DNA of 64,000 bases from Pseudomonas sp. CC6-YY-74 (GCF_002025205.1 NZ_CP019947.1:2146001-2210000), one strand, 5' to 3'; positions 11,163-20,299 are shown, counted from the stretch's first letter. Program-made: numbers and translations. Notes: a model not told the origin generated them from the sequence alone.

Positions 11163-11828
11163 TCATCCTTGACGCTCGTCCAGGGTTGCCAGGACCAGTT
11201 TGCAATTGTGCTCGCCATAGGCCAGCAACACTTCACGGGCGCGGGAGTGATCGCGACCGATGATCGCCTGGAGCAACTCGGCGAAGGTGTTGATGAACTG
11301 CCCCATTTCGCTTTTGCGCCGCTCCAGCGCCAGGTGATAGGTGCGACTGATCGCCGGCAGCAGGTTCTCCACGGTTTCATGCAGATAGGGGTTATTCGAG
11401 AACGGATACGCCGCGCGCATGATATTGAAACTGTCCTCGACGAAAGCATTGATGTCTTCGCGCTGCAGACTGCCGAGCAGACGCTGCTGGATGACCCGAA
11501 ACGGTGCTAGATCGGCCTCGACCTGCCAACCATCTGCCACCGCTCGGGCCAGCAGGATGTACAGCTCGATGACCAGGTCGTAGAGGCTTTTGACGTTGTG
11601 CGGGGTCAGCTCGCTGACCTGAGCGCCGCGGCGCGGCAGGATGACGATCAGGTGGCGACGCTCGAGGATCAGCAGCGCCTCACGCACCGAACCACGGCTG
11701 ACGCTGAGCGACTGGGTAACTTTCTGTTCCTGAATACGCTCACGCGCCTTCAATTCACCACGAATGATGCGTACCGCGAGGTGATGAGCGATCTGTTCTG
11801 AGAGGCTGTCCGGCGCCGTCAACGTCAT
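11163..11828 (-). CDS. GntR-family regulator, FCD (FadR-like) type, upstream of smc
   Basis: The 221-residue protein has an N-terminal GntR winged helix (about residues 8-72, with LSVSRGSVREALLILE) and an all-helical FCD ligand domain. Ligand-binding residues are plausible in NIMRAAY and in the HETVENLL and RDHSRAREVL regions. GAAGGATAATC precedes the ATG. It reads with smc on the minus strand and is divergent from xdhA across a 673-base gap. In P. aeruginosa a GntR gene occupies the same place beside smc. Its ligand is unknown; neighbouring xanthine dehydrogenase genes make a purine-related signal possible, and the palindromic sites before xdhA are candidate targets. Confidence 0.85.
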   Translation of the reverse strand: MTLTAPDSLSEQIAHHLAVRIIRGELKARERIQEQKVTQSLSVSRGSVREALLILERRHLIVILPRRGAQVSELTPHNVKSLYDLVIELYILLARAVADGWQVEADLAPFRVIQQRLLGSLQREDINAFVEDSFNIMRAAYPFSNNPYLHETVENLLPAISRTYHLALERRKSEMGQFINTFAELLQAIIGRDHSRAREVLLAYGEHNCKLVLATLDERQG

Positions 11829-11880
11829 GATTATCCTTCGACTCTACTGATCTATCGGGGCGTACGGCTTGGCTAGGAGC

Positions 11881-11898
11881 CGCGCCAGGCTTGGCGCG
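11881..11898. repeat. Short perfect hairpin CGCGCCA-N4-TGGCGCG
   Basis: This perfect 7-bp inverted repeat with a four-base loop lies 53 bases upstream of the GntR start, within a TAGGAGCCGCGCC context typical of dispersed Pseudomonas repeats. No U-tract follows, so it is not a clear terminator. Confidence 0.4.
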
Positions 11899-12147
11899 AG
11901 CGGACAAATGCAGGGCGCGAGTGTAACACAGGGCGTTACCGGGCCAAGGGGCTGGAGACGGCTTTGAGAATGAGCAGCAGAACCGGACGGGATGGTTAGG
12001 CGAATGGATTGTCCTAGCCTCCGAGCGACCTATCCCTCCGACAATAATTCGCTGGCCTGCAGGGCCAGCAACATGTGCTGTTGCATATGAGCCGTGCTTT
12101 TGTAAGGTGGACATGGCGAAGCCTAGTTCACCGTTTGCAGCCCAGAT

Positions 12148-12174
12148 GGCGGACAACCATTCACTATGTCCGCC
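12148..12174. repeat. Short inverted repeat GGCGGACA / TGTCCGCC
   Basis: Eight-base complementary arms flank an 11-base loop in the 673-base gap 11829-12501 between gntR and xdhA. The rest of that gap shows only the hairpin at 11881 and the xdhA promoter region near 12355-12406. Confidence 0.4.
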
Positions 12175-12354
12175 CTACCCTGTCCAGACCTTATTCGACT
12201 ACAAACCTGCATTATTCCAGCGGGAAAGCCTTTGGCTTTTCGTTATCGCCTTCCAATCCCCGCGCCCTGAGCCGTACTTGGCATAAAACCAGCTAGCGTT
12301 TAAACAGGCCAGGACGCTTTTGGGGCGCTCATAACCGAATCGCATGACAACCAC

Positions 12355-12406
12355 CTGACCAAAGAGTCAAATATTTGTTGACCCTAAAGTCAGAAAACTC
12401 TAAATT
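12355..12406 (+). promoter_or_regulatory. xdhA promoter with two TGAC-N6-GTCA operator-like palindromes
   Basis: Two similar palindromic sites lie 23 bases apart: CTGACCAAAGAGTCAA (12355-12370) and TTGACCCTAAAGTCAG (12378-12393). The second provides a plausible -35 (TTGACC, 12378-12383), 17 bases from a -10-like TAAATT (12401-12406). A repressor bound here would block the promoter. A 27-base segment (12373-12399) recurs upstream of the NCS2 permease in reverse orientation with 25 identical positions. The bound regulator is not identified; both FCD GntR proteins of this region are candidates. Confidence 0.65.
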
Positions 12407-12501
12407 TGCCCCATGCCGAGCCGTGTCAAAACGCCGCACGCTGCTGCGCTGGTGTTCTAGCAGCTCTGATACGACAACAATAAAGTGCCTGGAGGTCGTC
12501 C

Positions 12502-13941
12502 TTGATCCAGTTTTTACTCAACCGGGAGCTGCGTACTGAGCATGCCCTCGACCCTAACGTCACCGTGCTCCAGTACTTGCGTGAGCATGTCGGCAAACCC
12601 GGCACCAAAGAAGGCTGCGCCTCAGGCGATTGCGGTGCCTGCACCGTGGTGGTCGGCGAACTGGATGGCGAGCGCGTGCGTTATCGCACGCTGAATTCCT
12701 GCCTGACCTTCGTCTCCAGCTTGCACGGCAAGCAACTGATCAGCGTCGAAGACCTCAAGCACCAAGGCCAGCTGCACAGCGTGCAACAGGCCATGGTCGA
12801 CTGCCATGGTTCGCAGTGCGGCTTCTGCACCCCGGGCTTCGTCATGTCGCTGTTCGCCCTGCAAAAGAACAGCAGCGGCTTCGACAAGGCCGACACCCTG
12901 GAAGCCCTGGCCGGCAATCTGTGTCGCTGCACCGGCTACAGACCGATCATCGACGCCGCCGAGCAGGCCTGCGGCCAGAAGCAGCCGGATCAATTCGACG
13001 CCTTCGAGGCCGACACTGTCGCGCAACTCAAGACCATCGCCCCGCGCGAAACCGCCGAGCTGAACAGCGGCGACAAGCGCTGCCTGCTGCCGCTGACCGT
13101 CGCCGACCTGGCCGACCTCTACGCCGCCAACCCCGAGGCCCGTATTCTCGCCGGCGGCACCGACCTGGCCCTGGAAGTCACCCAGTTCCACCGCGAACTG
13201 CCGGTGATGATCTACGTAGGCCACATCGAATCGATGAAGCGCGTGGATGTGACGGCCGAGAGCATCGAGATCGGCGCCGCTACTTCACTGTCCGACTGCT
13301 ACGCCGTGCTGGCCGAGGACTACCCGGACTTCGGCGAACTGCTGCACCGCTTCGCCTCCCTGCAGATCCGCAACCAAGGCACCCTGGGTGGCAACATTGG
13401 CAACGCCTCACCGATTGGCGACGCCCCGCCGCTGCTGATCGCCCTCGGTGCGCAGATCGTTTTGCGCAAAGGCAGCGACAGCCGCAGCCTGCCGATCGAA
13501 GACTACTTTCTCGATTACAAGGTGACCGCCCGCCAGGAAGCCGAATTTATCGAGAAGATCCTGGTACCGCGCGCCCAGAGCACCCAGGCGTTTCGCGCCT
13601 ATAAAGTCTCCAAGCGCCTGGACGATGACATCTCCGCGGTGTGCGCCGCGTTCAACCTGCGTATCGAAGACGGCGTGGTACAAGAAGCGCGCATCGCTTT
13701 CGGCGGCATGGCCGCGACGCCCAAGCGTGCCACCGCCTGCGAAGCTGCGTTGACCGGGGCCGCCTGCGGTCCAGAAGCAGTCGAGCGCGCTTGTGCGGCG
13801 CTGGCCGAAGACTTCACGCCGCTCAGCGACTTCCGTGCCAGTAAGGAATACCGCCTGCTTATCGCGCAGAACCTGCTGCGTAAATTCTTTCTCGAGCTGC
13901 AAGCTCCTGAAGTCGAAACCCGGGTGACCGCCTATGTCTAG
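12502..13941 (+). CDS. xdhA: Xanthine dehydrogenase small subunit XdhA (2Fe-2S and FAD)
   Basis: The 479-residue subunit carries electrons from the molybdenum site to NAD+ during oxidation of hypoxanthine and xanthine to urate. The N-terminal 2Fe-2S domain has C39, C44, C47 and C67; the second 2Fe-2S domain has C106, C109, C140 and C142 (QCGFCTPG and LCRCTGYRP). The FAD domain shows ILAGGTDLALEV and LGGNIGNASPIGD. The start is TTG at 12502, giving MIQFLLN, with GGAGG seven bases upstream; no nearby ATG fits. The gene overlaps xdhB by eight bases, indicating coupled translation. In Pseudomonas, xdhA denotes the iron-sulphur/FAD subunit. Confidence 0.95.
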   Translation: MIQFLLNRELRTEHALDPNVTVLQYLREHVGKPGTKEGCASGDCGACTVVVGELDGERVRYRTLNSCLTFVSSLHGKQLISVEDLKHQGQLHSVQQAMVDCHGSQCGFCTPGFVMSLFALQKNSSGFDKADTLEALAGNLCRCTGYRPIIDAAEQACGQKQPDQFDAFEADTVAQLKTIAPRETAELNSGDKRCLLPLTVADLADLYAANPEARILAGGTDLALEVTQFHRELPVMIYVGHIESMKRVDVTAESIEIGAATSLSDCYAVLAEDYPDFGELLHRFASLQIRNQGTLGGNIGNASPIGDAPPLLIALGAQIVLRKGSDSRSLPIEDYFLDYKVTARQEAEFIEKILVPRAQSTQAFRAYKVSKRLDDDISAVCAAFNLRIEDGVVQEARIAFGGMAATPKRATACEAALTGAACGPEAVERACAALAEDFTPLSDFRASKEYRLLIAQNLLRKFFLELQAPEVETRVTAYV

Positions 13942-16333
13942 CCATCACAAAACCAGCAAGACTCAAGAAGAGCTGGCCGAGCTGTTCCGCGCCGAGATCA
14001 CCACCGGCGTCGGCCGCAGCGTCAAGCATGACAGCGCGGACAAGCATGTGTCCGGCGAAGCCGTGTATGTCGACGACCGCCTGGAATTCCCTAACCAATT
14101 ACACGTCTATGCGCGCATGAGCGATCGCGCCCATGCCCGCATCCTCAGCATCGATACCGCGCCCTGCTATGCAATTGCGGGGGTGGCCATCGCCATCACC
14201 AGCAAGGACGTGCCGGGCCAGCTGGATATCGGCCCGGTGGTTGCCGGCGATCCGTTGCTGGCCGATGGCAAGGTTGAATACGTCGGCCAGGTGGTCATCG
14301 CCGTGGCCGCCGACAGCCTGGAAAACGCCCGCAAAGGCGCCATGGCGGCGATCATCGAATACGAAGACCTTGAGCCGGTACTGGACGTGGAGGATGCCCT
14401 GCGCAAGAAGCATTTCGTCCTCGACAGCCACCAGCACAAGATCGGCGATTCTGCCTCCGCGCTGGCCAGCGCCCCGCGTCGCCTGCAAGGAAAACTGCAT
14501 ATCGGCGGCCAGGAACATTTCTATCTGGAGACCCAGATTTCCTCGGTGATGCCTAGCGAAGACGGTGGCATGATCGTTTACACCTCGACGCAGAACGCCA
14601 CCGAAGTGCAGAAACTGGTCGCCGAAGTGCTAGGCGTACCGATGCACAAGGTCGTCATCGACATGCGCCGCATGGGTGGTGGCTTCGGCGGCAAGGAAAC
14701 CCAGGCCGCCGGTCCAGCGTGCCTGTGTGCGGTGATTGCCCACCTCACCGGTCGGCCGACCAAGATGCGCCTGCCGCGCATGGAAGACATGAGCATCACC
14801 GGCAAACGCCACCCGTTCTATGTGGAATATGACGTCGGCTTCGACGACAACGGCCTGCTGCACGGAATCCAACTGGAACTGGCCGGTAACTGTGGTTATT
14901 CGCCGGACCTGTCCGGCTCCATCGTCGACCGCGCCATGTTCCACTCGGACAACGCCTATTTCCTCGGCAACGCCACCATCAATGGCCACCGCTGCAAGAC
15001 CAATACCGCCTCGAACACCGCCTACCGCGGTTTCGGCGGCCCGCAGGGCATGGTCGCCATCGAGGAGGTCATGGATGCGGTCGCGCGCAGCCTGGGCAAG
15101 GACCCACTGCAAGTGCGCAAGCTCAACTACTACGGCAAGACCGAACGCAACGTCACCCACTACCACCAGACGGTCGAGCACAACATGCTCGCCGAGATGA
15201 CCGCCGACCTAGAGGCCAGCAGCGAGTACGCCCAGCGCCGCGAGCAAATCCGCGCCTTCAATGCCAAGAACCCGGTGCTGAAGAAAGGCCTGGCGCTGAC
15301 TCCGGTCAAGTTCGGCATCAGTTTCACCGCCACCTTCCTCAACCAGGCCGGCGCGCTGATCCACATCTACACCGACGGCAGCATCCATCTGAACCACGGC
15401 GGCACCGAGATGGGCCAGGGCCTCAACACCAAGGTGGCGCAGATAGTCGCCGAAGTGTTCCAGGTCGAAACCTCGCGCATCCAGATCACCGCGACCAACA
15501 CCGACAAGGTGCCCAACACCTCGCCGACCGCCGCCTCCTCGGGTACTGACCTCAATGGCAAGGCCGCGCAGAACGCCGCCGAAACCATCAAGCAGCGCCT
15601 GGTCGACTTCCTGGTGCGCGAGTACAAGGTCACCCCGGAAGACGTCGAGTTCCGTAACGGCCAAGTGCGCGTGCGCGGCCAGTTCCTGTCGTTCGAGGAG
15701 TTGATCCAGAAGGCCTACTTCGCCCAGGTCTCGCTCTCCAGCACCGGCTTCTATCGCACGCCGAAGATCTTCTACGACCGTGAAAAAGCCGCCGGCCGGC
15801 CGTTCTACTACTTCGCCTACGGCGCCGCCTGCGCCGAGGTGATCGTCGACACCCTGACCGGCGAGTACAAGATGCTGCGCACCGACATCCTGCATGACGT
15901 TGGCGCCTCGCTGAACCCGGCCATCGACATCGGCCAGGTGGAAGGTGCGTTCGTCCAGGGCATGGGCTGGCTGACCATGGAAGAACTGGTGTGGAACGCC
16001 AAGGGCAAGCTGATGACCAGCGGCCCGGCCAGCTACAAGATCCCGGCGATTGCCGACATGCCGCTGGACCTGCGGGTCAAGCTGGTGGAGAACCGCAAGA
16101 ACCCGGAAGACACGGTGTTCCACTCCAAGGCCGTCGGCGAGCCGCCGTTCATGCTCGGCATCGCTGTCTGGTGCGCGATCAAGGATGCGGTGGCCAGCCT
16201 GGCTGACTACCGCGTACAGCCGAACATCGACGCCCCCGCCACGCCGGAGCGTGTGCTCTGGGGTGTGGAGCAGATGAAGAAACTGCAGCAAACCGCCAAG
16301 CCTGCTCACGCAGCAGCGGTTGAGCCGGCGTAA
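13934..16333 (+). CDS. xdhB: Xanthine dehydrogenase large subunit XdhB (molybdenum cofactor)
   Basis: The 799-residue catalytic subunit binds the molybdopterin cofactor and purine. It shows the family motifs MGGGFGGKETQ (residues 247-257), AYRGFGGPQGM (about 360-370) and GTEMGQGLNTK. It also has GEPPFMLG, in which E736 corresponds to the catalytic Glu of xanthine dehydrogenases. Length and domain order match bacterial XDHB. It starts inside the end of xdhA with an eight-base overlap. A 188-base gap containing a 43-codon ORF separates it from xdhC. Confidence 0.96.
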   Translation: MSSHHKTSKTQEELAELFRAEITTGVGRSVKHDSADKHVSGEAVYVDDRLEFPNQLHVYARMSDRAHARILSIDTAPCYAIAGVAIAITSKDVPGQLDIGPVVAGDPLLADGKVEYVGQVVIAVAADSLENARKGAMAAIIEYEDLEPVLDVEDALRKKHFVLDSHQHKIGDSASALASAPRRLQGKLHIGGQEHFYLETQISSVMPSEDGGMIVYTSTQNATEVQKLVAEVLGVPMHKVVIDMRRMGGGFGGKETQAAGPACLCAVIAHLTGRPTKMRLPRMEDMSITGKRHPFYVEYDVGFDDNGLLHGIQLELAGNCGYSPDLSGSIVDRAMFHSDNAYFLGNATINGHRCKTNTASNTAYRGFGGPQGMVAIEEVMDAVARSLGKDPLQVRKLNYYGKTERNVTHYHQTVEHNMLAEMTADLEASSEYAQRREQIRAFNAKNPVLKKGLALTPVKFGISFTATFLNQAGALIHIYTDGSIHLNHGGTEMGQGLNTKVAQIVAEVFQVETSRIQITATNTDKVPNTSPTAASSGTDLNGKAAQNAAETIKQRLVDFLVREYKVTPEDVEFRNGQVRVRGQFLSFEELIQKAYFAQVSLSSTGFYRTPKIFYDREKAAGRPFYYFAYGAACAEVIVDTLTGEYKMLRTDILHDVGASLNPAIDIGQVEGAFVQGMGWLTMEELVWNAKGKLMTSGPASYKIPAIADMPLDLRVKLVENRKNPEDTVFHSKAVGEPPFMLGIAVWCAIKDAVASLADYRVQPNIDAPATPERVLWGVEQMKKLQQTAKPAHAAAVEPA

Positions 16334-16393
16334 CGCAATCCTCTAGCCCGGCGTACATCCGGGCTAGAGCCTGAATCCAACAGGTGTAAAACA

Positions 16394-16525
16394 ATGACAA
16401 AACACACCGACGCGAAAAACCACCCGACACCGCCAGCGCCGGTTCCAATATTGGATCCGTCGCCGAGCAACTGGCGCCTACCGCGCCCCGGACAACTGCC
16501 ACCTACCTGGAGGCTGAGCAAATGA
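16394..16525 (+). CDS. Small proline-rich ORF translationally coupled to xdhC
   Basis: This 43-codon ORF begins ATGACAAAACACACC, has AGGTG eight bases upstream, and encodes a soluble, Pro-, Arg- and Trp-containing peptide (MTKHTDAKNHPTPPAPVP...). Its TGA stop overlaps the xdhC ATG as ATGA, the classic arrangement for translational coupling. I do not recognise the product. It may be a real small protein of the xanthine dehydrogenase maturation pathway, a leader peptide for xdhC, or a chance ORF. The composition resembles a flexible tail rather than a folded domain. Confidence 0.45.
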   Translation: MTKHTDAKNHPTPPAPVPILDPSPSNWRLPRPGQLPPTWRLSK

Positions 16526-17358
16526 GCTGGATCAGCGCCCTCGCCGACCTGCAGCAGCAAGGCCAGCCTTGCGTGTTGGTGACCATCATCGAAGAACTCG
16601 GCTCGACGCCGCGCAACGCCGGCTCGAAAATGGTGGTCACCACCGAGCGTATCTTCGAAACCATCGGCGGCGGCCACCTGGAATACAAGGCGATGGCGCT
16701 GGCCCGTGAGATGCTCGAAAGCCGCAGCCAGGACACCCGCCTGGAGCGTTTCAATCTCGGCGCCAGCCTCGGCCAATGCTGCGGCGGCGCCACCGTGCTG
16801 CTGTTCGAACCGATGGGCCAACCGCAGGCGCAGATCGCCGTGTTCGGCGCCGGCCATGTTGGCCGCGCCCTGGTACCGCTGCTCGCCAGCCTGCCGTGCA
16901 AGGTGCGCTGGATCGACTCGCGGGAAAACGAGTTTCCCGAGCAGATTCCCAGCGGCGTGGAGAAAGTGGTCAATGACGAAGTGGTCGACGAAGTCGATAG
17001 CATGCCCGCCGGCAGTTACTTTATCGTCATGACCCACAACCATCAGCTCGACCTGGAGCTGACCGCGGCCATCCTCAAGCGCAACGATTTCGCCTACTAC
17101 GGGCTGATTGGCTCGAAGAGCAAACGCGCCAAATTCGAACACCGCCTGCGCGACCGCGGCTTCCAACCGGAGGTGGTGCAGCGTATGCGCTGCCCGCTGG
17201 GTTTGCCCGAGGTCAAAGGCAAGCTGCCGATCGAAATCGCCGTGTCCATCGCCGGCGAGGTGATCGCCACCTACAACGCCGCTTTCGGCCAGGACGTAAA
17301 AAAAGGTGAAACCTCCGTCGCCAAGCTGCTGCCCCATTCCCGTCGCGCCCAACCTTAG
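16522..17358 (+). CDS. xdhC: Xanthine dehydrogenase accessory protein XdhC
   Basis: The 278-residue protein inserts or sulphurates the molybdenum cofactor of xanthine dehydrogenase. The N-terminal XdhC/CoxI region contains LGQCCGGATVLLFEP (about residues 76-90). A Rossmann-like domain follows with IAVFGAGHVGRALVPLL (about 106-122), and the C-terminal part carries YYGLIGSKSKRAKF and RCPLGLP. The ATG at 16522 has GGAGG nine bases upstream and overlaps the stop of a 43-codon ORF. It is followed after 90 bases by guaD. Confidence 0.95.
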   Translation: MSWISALADLQQQGQPCVLVTIIEELGSTPRNAGSKMVVTTERIFETIGGGHLEYKAMALAREMLESRSQDTRLERFNLGASLGQCCGGATVLLFEPMGQPQAQIAVFGAGHVGRALVPLLASLPCKVRWIDSRENEFPEQIPSGVEKVVNDEVVDEVDSMPAGSYFIVMTHNHQLDLELTAAILKRNDFAYYGLIGSKSKRAKFEHRLRDRGFQPEVVQRMRCPLGLPEVKGKLPIEIAVSIAGEVIATYNAAFGQDVKKGETSVAKLLPHSRRAQP

Positions 17359-17448
17359 GCTGCGCCGCGCGCACTAATAACCCCGCATTGTCGACGGTGT
17401 GCATGGCGCACCCGATGCAGCGCCAGCCCCAAAATCGAGACGTAATAG

Positions 17449-18753
17449 ATGACCAGCAATATGCAAGCCTACCGCGCCGCCATCCTGCACAGCCTTGCCG
17501 ACCCAGCCGTGGTCGGCGTCGAGCAGTCCTACGAGTATTTCGAGGACGGCTTGCTGCTGGTCGAGGACGGTCAGATTGCCCAGGTCGGCCACGCCGCCGA
17601 TCTGCTGCCCACGCTCAAGGGCGTTGAAATCACCGAGTACCCGGACGCGCTGATCACACCCGGCTTTATCGATACCCATATCCATTATCCGCAGACCGGG
17701 ATGATCGCCTCCTACGGCGAGCAGTTGCTGGACTGGCTGAATACCTACACCTTCCCCACCGAGCGCCAGTTCGAAGACAAGGCCCACGCCGCTGACGTAG
17801 CCGGCATCTTCCTCAAGGAACTGCTGCGCAACGGCACCACCACCGCCCTGGTGTTCGGCAGCGTGCACAAGCAGTCGGTGGACGCCTTCTTCGAGGCCGC
17901 CGAGGCGCTGAACCTGCGGATGATCGCCGGCAAGGTGCTGATGGATCGCAACGCCCCGGACTACCTGACCGACACTGCGGAGTCCGGCTACGCCGACAGC
18001 AAGGAGTTGATCGAGCGCTGGCACGGCAAGGGCCGCCTGCACTATGCCGTGACCCCGCGCTTCGCCCCGACCAGCACGCCGGAGCAACTGACGCTGGCCG
18101 GCAAGCTTTTCCAGGAATACCCCGACCTGTATATGCACACCCACCTGTCCGAGAACCGTCAGGAGATCGAATGGGTCAAGGCGCTGTTTCCCGAACGCAG
18201 CGGCTACCTGGACGTCTACGACCACTTCAAGCTGATCGGCGCGCGTTCGGTGTTCGCCCACGGCGTGCACCTGTGCGATGCGGAATGCCAGCGCCTGGCC
18301 GAAACCGGCTCAGCCGTGGCCTTCTGCCCTACTTCCAACCTGTTCCTCGGCAGCGGCCTGTTCGACTTGGCCAAGCTGGAACAGCACGGCGTGCGCGTCG
18401 GCTTGGGCACCGACGTCGGTGCTGGCACCAGCTTCAGCCAGCTGCAGTCGCTGAACGAGGCGTACAAGATCATGCAATTGCAGGGCAAGAAACTCGACCC
18501 GTTCAAATCGCTGTACCTGGCGACACTGGGCGGTGCCAACGCGCTGTATCTGGACGACAAGATCGGCAACTTCGCCAGCGGCAAGGATGCCGACTTCGTG
18601 GTGCTGGATTACAACGCCACGCCGCTGATCAGCTATCGCATGCAACAGGCCAAGAGCCTGGCCGAGAAGCTGTTCGCCCTGACCATGCTCGGCGACGACC
18701 GCGCGATCAAGGAAACCTTCGCCGCTGGCCGGTCGGTACATCGTCGGGATTGA
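17449..18753 (+). CDS. guaD: Guanine deaminase GuaD
   Basis: The 434-residue zinc amidohydrolase converts guanine to xanthine, feeding xanthine dehydrogenase. It shows the metal motif DTHIHYPQTG (H77 and H79), HTHLSENRQE in the middle, FAHGVHLCD, and the C-terminal GLGTDVGAGTSFS with the metal-binding Asp. Length fits guanine deaminases. It lies 90 bases downstream of xdhC on the same strand and is likely co-transcribed. No strong Shine-Dalgarno sequence is seen before the ATG. Strong repeats and a bidirectional terminator follow. Confidence 0.95.
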   Translation: MTSNMQAYRAAILHSLADPAVVGVEQSYEYFEDGLLLVEDGQIAQVGHAADLLPTLKGVEITEYPDALITPGFIDTHIHYPQTGMIASYGEQLLDWLNTYTFPTERQFEDKAHAADVAGIFLKELLRNGTTTALVFGSVHKQSVDAFFEAAEALNLRMIAGKVLMDRNAPDYLTDTAESGYADSKELIERWHGKGRLHYAVTPRFAPTSTPEQLTLAGKLFQEYPDLYMHTHLSENRQEIEWVKALFPERSGYLDVYDHFKLIGARSVFAHGVHLCDAECQRLAETGSAVAFCPTSNLFLGSGLFDLAKLEQHGVRVGLGTDVGAGTSFSQLQSLNEAYKIMQLQGKKLDPFKSLYLATLGGANALYLDDKIGNFASGKDADFVVLDYNATPLISYRMQQAKSLAEKLFALTMLGDDRAIKETFAAGRSVHRRD

Positions 18754-18766
18754 GGGGCCGCAATCC

Positions 18767-18840
18767 CGTAGGGTGGGTTAGCGGCGCATGACTACAACGG
18801 CTGAATCCGGCCGAGTATTCGAGCGCCGCGTAACCCACCG
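18767..18840. repeat. Dispersed inverted repeat with GTAGGGTGGGTTAGCGGCGC arms
   Basis: The arm GTAGGGTGGGTTAGCGGCGC near 18768 pairs with GCGCCGCGTAACCCACCG ending at 18840. A related TGGGTTACGCGCCG fragment lies near 18881. This type of element is common between Pseudomonas genes. No coding sequence is visible in 18754-19028. Confidence 0.6.
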
Positions 18841-18974
18841 TGATTGCACGCCATGATGCGGGGTTGCATACATCGCTGTTGGGTTACGCGCCGTCTGAGA
18901 CCGTGAGCGTAACCCTGCACCGCAACGCCCAACCGACGAAGCTACCCTACCGCCGAACGGATCGCCGCCCATCG

Positions 18975-19020
18975 CCAACGAAAAAGCCCCGAGGCTTGCG
19001 CACCGGGGCTCTTTCGTTGG
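18975..19020. terminator. Bidirectional rho-independent terminator between guaD and gntR
   Basis: CCAACGAAAAAGCCCCG and CGGGGCTCTTTCGTTGG pair almost perfectly around a short loop, with an A-rich arm on one side and a T-rich arm on the other. It serves convergent guaD (plus) and the GntR gene (minus), whose stop is nine bases away. Confidence 0.85.
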
Positions 19021-19028
19021 TACTACGA

Positions 19029-19799
19029 TCAACGGTTGGCGGTGCCGCGTCCTGGCTTCTTCTTGGCAGTCTGCAACAGGTGCGAGAACACCGCGTGCAG
19101 GTCATCCGAGGCGCTCTCTTCGTCGAGGTTGAGCTTGCTGTCGATATGATCCATGTGATGCATCATCAGGCTCACTGCCTTGGTCGCATCGCGGGCCTCG
19201 ATGGCATCGATCAGCTGGTTGTGCTCGTCGTAGGAGCAGTGCGAGCGGTTACCGCTTTCATACTGGGCGATGATCAGGGAGGTCTGCGACACCAGGCTGC
19301 GCTGGAAACTGACCAGCGGCGCGTTCTTCGCCGCCACGGCCAACTTCAGGTGGAACTCGCCAGACAGACGGATACCCGCACCACGATCACCACGGGAGAA
19401 ACAGGTTTGCTCGTCCTTGACCATCTGGCGCAATTCGGCCAGTTGCTCGGCCGTGGCATGCACGACTGCCAATTCGGTAATTGCGCGCTCGACCATACGC
19501 CGTGCATAAAAAATCTGCCGGGCTTCTTCCACGCTAGGGCTGGCTACCACCGCACCACGATTGGGTCGTAGCAGCACGACGCTTTCGTGGCCCAGACGCG
19601 ACAAGGCGCGGCGGATGATGGTGCGACTGACGCCGAAGATTTCGCCCAAAGCCTCTTCGCTCAGCTTGGTGCCCGGCGCCAGACGCTGTTCGAGGATAGC
19701 GTCGAAGATATGCGCGTAGACAATATCGTCCTGAGTCCCGCTATGGCTGCTTTTTCCGGTACCCGGCAGTTTCTTGAGAGGCTGCAATTGCTCGTTCAT
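19029..19799 (-). CDS. GntR-family regulator, FCD type, in the purine catabolism cluster
   Basis: This 256-residue DNA-binding protein has a GntR winged helix at about residues 25-90 (GEIFGVSRTIIRRALSRL) and a C-terminal FCD domain (ARRMVERAITELA, FHLKLAVAAKN and the metal-type YDEHNQLIDAI). The C-terminal tail is basic. It lies between guaD (convergent) and the NCS2 permease (divergent), the same place as a GntR gene in the P. aeruginosa guaD region. A role as purine-responsive regulator of xdh, guaD and the permease is inferred from position. TTGTRYACAA-like sequences lie in the 630-base upstream gap. Confidence 0.85.
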   Translation of the reverse strand: MNEQLQPLKKLPGTGKSSHSGTQDDIVYAHIFDAILEQRLAPGTKLSEEALGEIFGVSRTIIRRALSRLGHESVVLLRPNRGAVVASPSVEEARQIFYARRMVERAITELAVVHATAEQLAELRQMVKDEQTCFSRGDRGAGIRLSGEFHLKLAVAAKNAPLVSFQRSLVSQTSLIIAQYESGNRSHCSYDEHNQLIDAIEARDATKAVSLMMHHMDHIDSKLNLDEESASDDLHAVFSHLLQTAKKKPGRGTANR

Positions 19800-19902
19800 T
19801 CTGGCTCGCGTTAAAGAGGTTCGGCCTGTTCCGAGACTCTACTGCTATTCACCCAGTGACTGGCAAGCAGTACGTGGCGAAAAACAGAAAAAATACCGAC
19901 GC

Positions 19903-19934
19903 ATTGTACACAATTCGATCAATTCGTACACGAT
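19903..19934. promoter_or_regulatory. Candidate GntR operator near the gntR start
   Basis: ATTGTACACAATT (19903-19915) is a near-palindrome followed 11 bases later by TTCGTACACGA, giving two GTACAC units in tandem about 100 bases upstream of the GntR start. FCD-type GntR proteins often bind TTGTNNACAA-like sequences, so autoregulation is plausible. This is a motif-based guess. Confidence 0.35.
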
Positions 19935-20269
19935 ATGCACAACCCTCGTGATACCACGCAATGGCTACTCAGCCCTCTCGGCCGTTGCCTGGCTTCCAGC
20001 GCAGCTGGATACCACTAAATTGATTTCTTATAAGAAACGGTTTTTCTGCCAAAAAAATCAGCTAAAGGCACCATTGGTCGTACTGATAGTCACGCAAAAA
20101 CGCTCGCCGCAAGCACTGTAAAAATTCTGATAATTATTATTATCTAACTGTTTTTAATAGTTTTTTTTAATACAAAATGGAGGCAATTGCCGCGCTTAAA
20201 GCAGTGCAACAGCCTCGCATGACACTGATCTCGCATCCGATCGAAAACATAAAACATTATTTGCTTTTT

Positions 20270-20279
20270 TTGTATACAA
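20270..20279. promoter_or_regulatory. Perfect TTGTATACAA palindrome upstream of the NCS2 permease
   Basis: A perfect 10-bp palindrome lies in an AT-rich stretch (about 20110-20290) that stands out from the GC-rich surroundings. It is 21 bases before the TGACC-N4-GGTCA site and 150 bases before the permease start. It resembles FadR/FCD-type GntR half-sites. The gap 19800-20429 shows no gene. Confidence 0.35.
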
Positions 20280-20299
20280 CATCATAATCGCACCAGTGT

